A stretch of 5,086 nucleotides of DNA, taken from the NCBI GenBank assembly GCA_903867285.1, contig CAIPQX010000065.1:1-5086 (forward strand), read 5' to 3'. Shown in pieces: positions 1 to 5,086 of the stretch. Below the pieces are notes generated by a model. That model was not told the origin of the DNA. It made no database searches and worked only from the letters and a program-made list of their open reading frames with translations. How positions within the stretch are numbered: position 1 is the first letter of the stretch; the number at the start of each line of letters is the position of its first letter. This stretch comes from an uncultured Actinomycetes bacterium. GTDB taxonomy: Bacteria; Actinomycetota; Actinomycetes; Nanopelagicales; Nanopelagicaceae. The position numbers and the translations under genes were made by a program.

Positions 1-57
1 CGCATTGGCATTGATCACGTGCAAGCCTGGCTCGCACCACGCCTCCTCGGAGCGTAA
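1..57 (+). CDS. C-terminal end of an upstream gene, tentatively glycyl-tRNA synthetase (partial)
   Basis: Reading from base 1 in frame 1 gives RIGIDHVQAWLAPRLLGA followed by a TAA stop at 55-57; the start lies outside the window. An amphipathic helix ending at the carboxy terminus is the kind of tail seen in class II aminoacyl-tRNA synthetases. The Arg-Ile-x-Ile-Asp start resembles my recollection of the end of bacterial homodimeric GlyRS, where the anticodon-binding domain finishes with a strand and a helix. glyS also lies in the same wider region as dgt and dnaG in some actinobacteria, for example Mycobacterium tuberculosis. That this is real coding sequence is supported by the 4-nt gap to dusB and by the dusB ribosome binding site lying inside its last codons. 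The identity rests on only 18 residues and context and is a guess. Confidence 0.5.
   Translation, partial: RIGIDHVQAWLAPRLLGA
49..52 (+). promoter_or_regulatory. Ribosome binding site that decides the dusB start
   Basis: GGAG at 49-52 lies 9 nt before the GTG at 62-64. The same reading frame is open back to the window edge, with TTG codons at 5 and 11 that could be taken as starts. Those would overlap the upstream gene and add residues that do not look like a DusB amino terminus. The Shine-Dalgarno match and its spacing favour GTG 62. Confidence 0.6.
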
Positions 58-61
58 TTTC

Positions 62-1228
62 GTGATTACTAAGACCGCTCCGCTCCGTTTGCCAATTGCC
101 AACGGGCAATTTGCGAACGACGAAGTGGTCTTAGATTCCCCTGTCGTCCTTGCTCCAATGGCGGGAATTACCAATTCGGCATTTAGAACGCTCTGTCGCG
201 AACAAGGAGCTGGACTCTTCGTATCTGAAATGGTCACCGCCCGCGCTCTTATTGAACGTCATCCCGAGACGATGCGTTTGATTACACCTGGCGTTGGCGA
301 AACTCCGCGCTCGGTGCAGTTATACGCCGTTGATCCTACGGTTGTTGGCAAGGCCATCGAGATATTAGGCGCTGAAAACTTAGCCGATCACATCGATCTC
401 AACTTTGGCTGTCCAGTTCCCAAGGTAACTCGTCGTGGTGGGGGAGCCGCGCTGCCTTTCAAGCGCAATCTCTTTAGCGCGATTGTTGGGACATCAGTGA
501 AGACAGCCGCTCAATATGGAATTCCAGTCACGGTAAAGATGCGCGTGGGAATCAATAGTGATCACCACACCTATCTTGAAGCCGGTAAATCTGCCGCTGA
601 TCTTGGCGTGGCATGGGTGGCGCTACATGCACGCACCGCAGAACAGATGTATGAAGGTCAGGCCGATTGGTCGCGTATCGCCAACCTCGTTGCACATTTA
701 GCACCGACTGGTGTGCCCGTACTCGGTAACGGAGATATCTGGTCCGGCGCCGATGGAGTTCGCATGATGCAAGAGACGGGATGCGCTGGAGTCGTCGTTG
801 GCCGCGGATGTCTCGGTCGTCCTTGGTTATTTGCAGATCTGGTCGCCGCCTTCAATGGCGAAGAAACCCCGACCCTTCCTAGCCTCTTTGAAGTACGCAA
901 AATTATGTATCGCCACGGCGAATTGCTCGTTGAATTCTTTGAGAGCGAAGGTCGTGCTATGCGCGATCTGCGCAAACATATGGCCTGGTATCTAAAAGGC
1001 TTCTCGGTTCCGCGCGAAATCCGCGCCGGCTTTGGCATGGTCTCCTCGCTCGGCGAGTTGGATCATCTGCTCTCTCAGTTGGAAGATCAGCCTTATCCCA
1101 TTGAGATCGCTGAAGCTCCACGGGGACGTCGCAGCCATGGCCGCGCAGTTTCACTTCCCGACGGTTGGCTCAATGATCCCGACGAGTTTGCAACAATCAC
1201 TATCGATGATTCCGTTTCTGGCGGTTGA
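62..1228 (+). CDS. dusB: tRNA-dihydrouridine synthase, DusB type
   Basis: This FMN-dependent, NAD(P)H-using enzyme reduces uridines in the tRNA D-loop to dihydrouridine in the cytoplasm. From GTG 62 the protein has 388 residues, normal for actinobacterial DusB. A TIM barrel starts with the FMN-binding APMAG at 31-35. The catalytic motif NFGCP at 114-118 carries the active-site Cys117 and is followed by a basic glycine-rich run (TRRGGGAAL, 123-131). Lys159 in VKMRVG and His189 in HART (189-192) are the usual flavin and substrate residues. GNGDI (222-226) and VGRGCLGRPWLF (246-257) form the phosphate-binding end of the barrel. The C-terminal helical domain includes RKHMAWYLKGF (304-314), and the tail SLPDGWL near 364-370 is typical of actinobacterial members. 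It begins 4 nt after the upstream stop and its TGA overlaps the next ATG. Family assignment is very secure. The exact uridine modified (U17 for E. coli DusB) is inferred from the family. Confidence 0.96.
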   Translation: MITKTAPLRLPIANGQFANDEVVLDSPVVLAPMAGITNSAFRTLCREQGAGLFVSEMVTARALIERHPETMRLITPGVGETPRSVQLYAVDPTVVGKAIEILGAENLADHIDLNFGCPVPKVTRRGGGAALPFKRNLFSAIVGTSVKTAAQYGIPVTVKMRVGINSDHHTYLEAGKSAADLGVAWVALHARTAEQMYEGQADWSRIANLVAHLAPTGVPVLGNGDIWSGADGVRMMQETGCAGVVVGRGCLGRPWLFADLVAAFNGEETPTLPSLFEVRKIMYRHGELLVEFFESEGRAMRDLRKHMAWYLKGFSVPREIRAGFGMVSSLGELDHLLSQLEDQPYPIEIAEAPRGRRSHGRAVSLPDGWLNDPDEFATITIDDSVSGG

Positions 1229-1857
1229 TGGTGTTCCTCTTTAAAATCCTGCGCCGGATTATTGGAGCGATCGTTCTTCTGATCATCATCGTGCCGCTCT
1301 ATGTCGCAAGCCAGATCTGGTGGACCGCGCATCACCCTTCTATAAAACAAAGTGCTGCGATCGTGGTGCTTGGAGCCGCACAAGATAATGGAAAGCCGAC
1401 TCCAATATTGGCAGAGCGAATTACGCAAGCGCGATTGGCCTACGAATCTGGTTTGGCACCGCTCATCATTACTGTGGGTGGCGGGCAGAAGGGTGATCTC
1501 TCTACGGAAGCCGCCGCCAGCACCAATTCGCTGGTCGATCAGCGCGTGCCGAGGAAGCACGTTGTAACTTTGCCTATCGGTAAAGATACGCTGACCAGCA
1601 CCGTGGCATATGTCAGTTATATGAAGGTGCACCATCTCACCAGCGTCATCATCGCTACCGATCCTTATCATTGCTATCGCGCGATGACAGAGGCCAGAGA
1701 CCAGGGGATCAGCGCAACCTGCGCTCCAGCCCAAAGTGGGCCGGGTTCGCTCAAAGCGACTGGGCTGCGCTATCTCTTCCGCGAAACCGCCGCTTATCTC
1801 GCCTATGAAACCGTTGGCCGCTTTGGAATCCACCTCAGCGATCAGATTAAAAAGTAG
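1228..1857 (+). CDS. Membrane-anchored DUF218 (SanA/YdcF/ElyC-like) protein
   Basis: The protein has 209 residues. A basic start (KILRR, 6-10) precedes a hydrophobic segment at about 11-28, predicted to be one transmembrane anchor or uncleaved signal, leaving a DUF218 domain probably outside the membrane. DUF218 signatures run in order: AIVVLGAAQDNGKPTP (44-59), RITQARLAYESG (64-75), the glycine turn ITVGGGQ (81-87), STEA with Glu94 (92-95), TSTVAY (123-128), TDPYHCYRA with His148 and Arg151 (144-152), and a C-terminal FRETAAYLAY helix (184-193). In enterobacteria, SanA and ElyC relatives are linked to envelope integrity, vancomycin tolerance and lipid-carrier or peptidoglycan steps; the activity is not settled, so no function is claimed here. 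The ATG overlaps the dusB stop (TGATG), implying translational coupling. The only purine-rich patch (GGCGG, 1220-1224) is 3 nt before the ATG, so GTG 1231 is an alternative start. Confidence 0.88.
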   Translation: MVFLFKILRRIIGAIVLLIIIVPLYVASQIWWTAHHPSIKQSAAIVVLGAAQDNGKPTPILAERITQARLAYESGLAPLIITVGGGQKGDLSTEAAASTNSLVDQRVPRKHVVTLPIGKDTLTSTVAYVSYMKVHHLTSVIIATDPYHCYRAMTEARDQGISATCAPAQSGPGSLKATGLRYLFRETAAYLAYETVGRFGIHLSDQIKK

Positions 1858-1858
1858 G
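1852..1858 (+). promoter_or_regulatory. Ribosome binding site for dgt, overlapping the preceding stop codon
   Basis: AAGTAGG at 1852-1858 matches the AAGGAGG consensus at six of seven bases and contains the TAG stop (1855-1857) of the DUF218 gene. It is 11 nt from the dgt ATG at 1870, slightly long but workable. Ribosomes ending the upstream gene would sit on this site, suggesting coupled re-initiation. Confidence 0.45.
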
Positions 1859-1869
1859 CTTACCCCCTT

Positions 1870-3114
1870 ATGGTGCTACGACAGGCGCAAGAGTCAGCCG
1901 GATATTCGCAGAGCGATCGCGATCGCTTCTTGAGCGAACCCGCAAAACGTATGGGGCGCACCGAATTTGCCCGGGACCGCGCCCGCATCATCCATTCCTT
2001 TGCGCTGCGTCGCCTGGCCGCCAAGACACAGGTAGCTGTTCCTTGGCTCGATGACTTTCCCCGGACCCGACTCTCGCACTCCTTGGAGTGCGCTCAGGTA
2101 GGTCGTGAGTTGGGTTGGGCGTTAGGCGCGGACCCAGATCTGATGGAAGGTGCCTGTCTGGCCCACGACATCGGCCACCCACCCTTTGGCCACAATGGTG
2201 AAGATGCTCTCAACGCCGTGTCGCAAGAGTGCGGGGGATTTGAAGGCAACGCACAATCCTTCCGACTCTTGGTTCGACTAGAAGCAAAGACCGTTGATGA
2301 ATCGGGTCTTTCTGTCGGACTCAATCTCACACGTGGATCGCTCGATGCAGCCACTAAGTACCCATGGCCGCGCGCCGTAAACAATCGCAAGTTCGGTGTG
2401 TACGACGATGATCAAGAGATCTTTGATTGGGTGCGCATTGGAGCTCCTAAGGGTCGGCAGTCGATGGAAGCGCAGATCATGGATTGGTCCGACGATGTCG
2501 CATATAGCGTGCATGATTTAGAAGATGCACTCGTTACCGGTCATGTCATGTTGCAAAACTTGAGTGCGGATCTACCTCAACTCTTCCAGGTTGCCCAAGG
2601 CACTTACATGAGCGATATGACTGAAGTTGAAGCACAAGCCGCGCTCGCAGATCTACAAGCTTTATCGTGCTGGCCTATCAATTACGACGGTTCGCATCGC
2701 CACCTGGCTCGCCTCAAAGATTTGGCTTCGCAATTGGTCGGACGCTTTGCGCTCGCTGCCGAAAGTGCGACGCGCGATCAATACGGCGATGGCCCACTCA
2801 CTCGTTATAACGCCAATCTTGTTGTACCTCGCGCCCAGCGCATTGAAGTCGCAATTCTCAAATCGATCGCTACCTACTACGTAATTAACGCTGCCTCCTC
2901 CCAAGAGAGATATGCCGATCAGCAGATCATCATCAAAGAGTTGGTTGAGATGGTCTTGGCGCAGGCTCCGGCATCCCTAGAGTCCTTCTTCTTGGATGAC
3001 TGGGATCTCGCTACCAACCACGCAGAACGGCTCCGTGTTGTCGTGGACCAGGTCGCAGTGCTGACCGATCCAGGCGCCTATGCGCTGCACGCCAAATTGA
3101 AAAGCCTAAGATAG
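1870..3114 (+). CDS. dgt: Deoxyguanosinetriphosphate triphosphohydrolase-like dNTPase (HD domain)
   Basis: The enzyme cleaves dNTPs to a deoxynucleoside and triphosphate and so trims the dNTP pool; many actinobacterial members are annotated as dGTPase-like without proven specificity. The 414 residues fit the usual length. The N-terminal family signature is GRTEFARDRARIIHS (29-43) then LRRLAAKTQV (46-55). The HD metal site is visible: His70 in FPRTRLSHSLE, His99-Asp100 in CLAHDIGHPPFGHNGE (96-111), and the distal aspartate in WSDDVAYSVHDLED (206-219, Asp209 or its neighbour). No key residue is missing. ATG 1870 is preferred because it has a ribosome binding site and leaves about 11 residues before the conserved YSQSDRDRF; GTG 1873 is possible. 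dnaG follows after 5 nt, an arrangement repeated across actinobacteria and consistent with coupling nucleotide supply to DNA synthesis (inference). A perfect GATC palindrome lies in codons 15-20. Confidence 0.95.
   Translation: MVLRQAQESAGYSQSDRDRFLSEPAKRMGRTEFARDRARIIHSFALRRLAAKTQVAVPWLDDFPRTRLSHSLECAQVGRELGWALGADPDLMEGACLAHDIGHPPFGHNGEDALNAVSQECGGFEGNAQSFRLLVRLEAKTVDESGLSVGLNLTRGSLDAATKYPWPRAVNNRKFGVYDDDQEIFDWVRIGAPKGRQSMEAQIMDWSDDVAYSVHDLEDALVTGHVMLQNLSADLPQLFQVAQGTYMSDMTEVEAQAALADLQALSCWPINYDGSHRHLARLKDLASQLVGRFALAAESATRDQYGDGPLTRYNANLVVPRAQRIEVAILKSIATYYVINAASSQERYADQQIIIKELVEMVLAQAPASLESFFLDDWDLATNHAERLRVVVDQVAVLTDPGAYALHAKLKSLR
1912..1927. repeat. Perfect 16-bp palindrome inside dgt
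   Basis: AGCGATCGCGATCGCT equals its own reverse complement over all 16 bases. It contains two overlapping GCGATCGC octamers (1913-1920 and 1919-1926) and encodes Ser-Asp-Arg-Asp-Arg and the start of the next codon near the dgt amino terminus. The peptide is a conserved kind of segment in Dgt, so the palindrome may simply follow from the codons GAT and CGC being used twice. No function is shown. Confidence 0.6.
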
Positions 3115-3119
3115 CCACC

Positions 3120-4946
3120 ATGGCCGGACGCATTAGAGACGAAGACGTAACCTACGTCCGCGAACACACACCGATTGAAGATGTCGTAGGAGACTTCGTG
3201 CAACTCAAGGGCGCTGGCGGGGGACAGAAGAAGGGGCTCTGCCCCTTTCATGACGAGAAGAGTCCATCCTTCAATGTGACCCCAGCTAAAGGTTATTTCC
3301 ACTGCTTTGGTTGTGGCGTCGGCGGGGACGTCATCGCTTTCTTAATGAAGTTAGAGCACCTCACATTCACCGAGACGGTCGAACGCTTAGCCGAACGTAT
3401 CGGCTATCAACTGCACTATGACTCCACCGGTCCATCTGCTGGAAGTGGAATCAATCGTTCGCGTTTGGTCGCTGCAAATACTGCGGCCGCTGCCTTTTAT
3501 CGTGAACAACTGGGGCTACCCGGCACCGCCCAAGTCGGACGCGAATTCCTCACCGGACGTGGCTTTGATAAGACAGCGGCCGAGCAGTTCGGCGTTGGGT
3601 ATGCGCCCGATGAGTGGGATGCGCTCTACAAGCATATGAGTGCGCTGGGCTATAAAGATGATGAACTCAACCTGGCTGGTCTGACCAAAGAGGGAAGCCG
3701 CGGTGGTTTAATCGATCGTTATCGCAATCGCTTGGTCTGGCCCATCAAAGATATCTCGGGAGATATCGTTGGATTTGGCGCCCGCAAACTGGCGAGCGAC
3801 GATAAAGATCAAGGTCCTAAATATTTAAATACATCTGAAACTCCGATTTATAAGAAGTCACAGATCTTGTACGGCCTGGATATGGCAAAGAAAGAGATCG
3901 CCAAGAAGCGCCAAGTCGTGATCGTTGAAGGCTATACCGATGTAATGGCTGCGCATCTGGCGGGCATCACTACAGCGGTAGCTACCTGTGGAACAGCTTT
4001 CGGCGATGACCATATTCGCATCATCCGCCGCCTCTTGATGGATGATGATGCATTTAGAGGCGAAGTGATATTCACCTTCGACGGCGATGCCGCGGGACAG
4101 AAAGCCGCGCTGCGTGCCTTCGATGATGACCAGAAGTTTGTAGCGCAGACCTTCGTCGCTGTAGAACCATCGGGAATGGATCCCTGCGAATTGCGTCAAT
4201 CAGGTGGAGATCTCGCAGTCCGCGATCTGATTGCGCGCCGCGTTCCACTCTTCGAATTTGCGATGCGCAGCGTGATTAAGCAATACGATGTTGCTTCCGC
4301 TGAAGGTCGCGTCAGCGCGCTTAATCAAGTTGCTCCGCTCGTCGGAAAGATTCGCGATGCATCCTTGCGCCCCGAATATATTCGCCTGGTAGCGGGATGG
4401 CTCGGCATGGAGGTCGATACCGTCTCTGCCGCCGTAAAGCGCGTGGCAGGTAAGAGCAACACTCCGCTTCCTGATACGCCGGCGATGGCGGTCAATCTGG
4501 CAGATCCGATCTTGATGTTGGAGCGCGAAGTTCTTAAAGCAAAATTACAGGCGAACGAGTTGGCTCCCCAGTGGGTTGATATCGAGGCCAATGCATTTAC
4601 CTATCCGCCATACGCTGAGGTACGTGCCAAAATCGATTCCCTTCCCGATATGAATATCTCTTCACTTCTCGACCGTACTGAAGATGAGAGTCTGCGTGGA
4701 TTGCTTACCGAATTGATCGTTGAACCCATCCGCACCGATGGCGAAGTCTCAGAGCGCTATGTGGCCAGCATCATTGCCCGACTCCGCGAGGTCGCTTTGA
4801 GCCGCGATATCGCCGAGATCAAATCCACACTGCAGCGGATCAATCCGGTCGATGAGGCCGAGCGGTATACCGAGATCTTCGGGGCGCTGGTGGCCAAAGA
4901 GGCGCAAAGGCGAGCCCAGAAGGACTTGGCGATAGGGGATTTGTAG
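3120..4946 (+). CDS. dnaG: DNA primase, replicative (DnaG)
   Basis: DnaG makes the short RNA primers for leading- and lagging-strand DNA synthesis, working with the replicative helicase DnaB. The 608 residues match a full-length bacterial primase. The N-terminal CHC2 zinc domain uses Cys41 and His44 (CPFHDEKSPSF, 41-51) with Cys62 and Cys65 (YFHCFGCGVGGD, 59-70). The RNA-polymerase core has the basic YRNRLVWPIKD (201-211) and KYLNTSETPIYKK (234-246). The TOPRIM metal site is intact: Glu270 in VIVEGYTDVM (267-276), then Asp321 and Asp323 in FTFDGDAAGQKAA (318-330). EPSGMDPCELR (349-359) is typical of actinobacteria. Residues from about 455 form the less conserved, mostly helical C-terminal helicase-binding domain. 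The ATG is 5 nt after the dgt stop with no good Shine-Dalgarno (only AAGATAG-like purines), so translation probably depends on coupling to dgt. No truncation or frameshift is seen. Confidence 0.97.
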   Translation: MAGRIRDEDVTYVREHTPIEDVVGDFVQLKGAGGGQKKGLCPFHDEKSPSFNVTPAKGYFHCFGCGVGGDVIAFLMKLEHLTFTETVERLAERIGYQLHYDSTGPSAGSGINRSRLVAANTAAAAFYREQLGLPGTAQVGREFLTGRGFDKTAAEQFGVGYAPDEWDALYKHMSALGYKDDELNLAGLTKEGSRGGLIDRYRNRLVWPIKDISGDIVGFGARKLASDDKDQGPKYLNTSETPIYKKSQILYGLDMAKKEIAKKRQVVIVEGYTDVMAAHLAGITTAVATCGTAFGDDHIRIIRRLLMDDDAFRGEVIFTFDGDAAGQKAALRAFDDDQKFVAQTFVAVEPSGMDPCELRQSGGDLAVRDLIARRVPLFEFAMRSVIKQYDVASAEGRVSALNQVAPLVGKIRDASLRPEYIRLVAGWLGMEVDTVSAAVKRVAGKSNTPLPDTPAMAVNLADPILMLEREVLKAKLQANELAPQWVDIEANAFTYPPYAEVRAKIDSLPDMNISSLLDRTEDESLRGLLTELIVEPIRTDGEVSERYVASIIARLREVALSRDIAEIKSTLQRINPVDEAERYTEIFGALVAKEAQRRAQKDLAIGDL

Positions 4947-4953
4947 CTGGCGT

Positions 4954-4969
4954 TGATTTAGCCAAATCA
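4954..4969. repeat. Short dyad between dnaG and the tRNA promoter
   Basis: TGATTT (4954-4959) and AAATCA (4964-4969) are inverted copies around a 4-nt centre, AGCC. The AT-rich 6-bp stem has no following T-run, so it is a poor intrinsic terminator for dnaG. It covers the place where a -35 element would lie relative to the -10 at 4981-4986, so it could be an operator or chance. A wider 4-bp pairing, TGGC (4948-4951) with GCCA (4961-4964), is also possible. Confidence 0.3.
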
Positions 4970-4977
4970 CGGGATCT

Positions 4978-4986
4978 TGCTAAGAT
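4978..4986 (+). promoter_or_regulatory. Candidate extended -10 promoter for tRNA-Asn
   Basis: TGCTAAGAT carries the extended -10 dinucleotide TG, one spacer base, and a TAAGAT hexamer fitting the actinobacterial TAnnnT pattern. Transcription would start near 4992-4995, about 14-17 nt before the mature tRNA, giving a short 5' leader for RNase P. No convincing -35 is present: TTAGCC (4958-4963) at 17-bp spacing matches TTGACA at only three positions, and TTGATT (4953-4958) is too far away at 22 bp. The extended -10 may compensate. Confidence 0.45.
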
Positions 4987-5008
4987 TCCCTCTCAAGGTG
5001 CCAAATAA

Positions 5009-5081
5009 TCCCTGATAGCTCAATTGGCAGAGCAGTCGACTGTTAATCGACAGGTTCTTGGTTCGAGTCCAAGTCAGGGAG
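5009..5081 (+). tRNA. tRNA-Asn (anticodon GUU)
   Basis: A full cloverleaf of 73 nt can be folded by hand. The acceptor stem TCCCTGA (5009-5015) pairs with TCAGGGA (5074-5080), 7 of 7 Watson-Crick. The D stem is GCTC/GAGC (5018-5021, 5030-5033) with an 8-nt loop containing the invariant GG (5026-5027). The anticodon stem is GTCGA/TCGAC (5035-5039, 5047-5051) around CTGTTAA, with anticodon GTT at 5042-5044 reading AAC and AAT. The variable loop is AGGTT. The T stem CTTGG/CCAAG (5057-5061, 5069-5073) closes the loop TTCGAGT. The discriminator base is G5081. The 3' CCA is not encoded (CTT follows), so it must be added by the CCA-adding enzyme. It lies 62 nt after dnaG on the same strand, probably with its own promoter, though read-through from dnaG is also possible. 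Confidence 0.98.
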
Positions 5082-5086
5082 CTTCC

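Noticed and set aside
5..61. Longer dusB starting at TTG 5
   Set aside because: The extra 19 residues overlap the upstream gene tail and do not resemble a DusB start, while GTG 62 has a well-placed GGAG.
1093..1833. 246-codon open reading frame on the minus strand, opposite the DUF218 gene and the end of dusB
   Set aside because: It is antisense to two well-supported genes, has no recognisable domain, and its composition (many Arg, His and Ser) is that of a reverse-strand shadow.
1858..1869. Internal promoter before dgt
   Set aside because: The gap is only 12 nt and pyrimidine-rich (CTTACCCCC), with no -10-like element within it.
3114..3123. GCCACCATGG at the dnaG start, identical to a eukaryotic Kozak consensus
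   Set aside because: All surrounding genes are bacterial and operonic; the match is coincidence and does not suggest a construct or eukaryotic origin.
3858..4199. 113-codon minus-strand reading frame opposite the TOPRIM region of dnaG
   Set aside because: It is a shadow of highly conserved primase sequence with no supporting start site or domain.
4947..5008. Rho-independent terminator after dnaG
   Set aside because: The only dyad is a weak AT-rich 6-bp stem with no T-tract, so I do not call a terminator.
1..5086. CRISPR array, insertion sequence, phage genes or toxin-antitoxin pair
   Set aside because: No spaced direct repeats, transposase or integrase motifs, or small paired genes are seen; the strand is nearly fully occupied by core genes.

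Overview
The window is a compact stretch of bacterial chromosome, all on the + strand. It looks like housekeeping DNA from an actinobacterium (Actinomycetota). The evidence is the strongly actinobacterial character of DusB, Dgt and DnaG (for example the 'HMAWYLKGF' and 'EVIFTFDGDAAGQKAALRAF' blocks), GTG start use and the dgt-dnaG pairing. GC content is roughly 50-55% by eye, low for the phylum, and the genes are packed with almost no spacers. This would suit a streamlined aquatic lineage such as Nanopelagicales or small planktonic Microbacteriaceae, but the sequence does not decide between them.

Layout: (1) bases 1-57 are the last codons of an upstream gene, tentatively glycyl-tRNA synthetase. 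(2) 62-1228 is dusB, a tRNA-dihydrouridine synthase, starting at a GTG 4 nt after that stop. (3) 1228-1857 is a membrane-anchored DUF218 (SanA/YdcF-like) protein whose ATG overlaps the dusB stop in a TGATG junction. (4) 1870-3114 is dgt, an HD-domain dNTP triphosphohydrolase, after a 12-nt gap. (5) 3120-4946 is dnaG, the replicative primase, after a 5-nt gap. (6) 5009-5081 is a complete tRNA-Asn(GUU) preceded by a 62-nt spacer with a plausible extended -10 promoter and a small dyad. The only non-coding stretches are 58-61, 1858-1869, 3115-3119, 4947-5008 and the last 5 bases.

The five protein genes are very probably one transcription unit: spacers are -1 to 12 nt, no terminator hairpin is visible and there is no room for internal promoters in the spacers. 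The unit joins translation (aminoacylation?, tRNA modification), dNTP pool control and replication priming, with one envelope-associated protein of unknown role in the middle.

I found no new defence, mobile or otherwise exotic system. What deserves a second look is modest: the DUF218 gene inside a core information-processing operon, a high density of GATC with a perfect 16-bp GATC-containing palindrome in dgt, a 643-bp GATC-free gap at the start of dnaG, and the dyad upstream of the tRNA.
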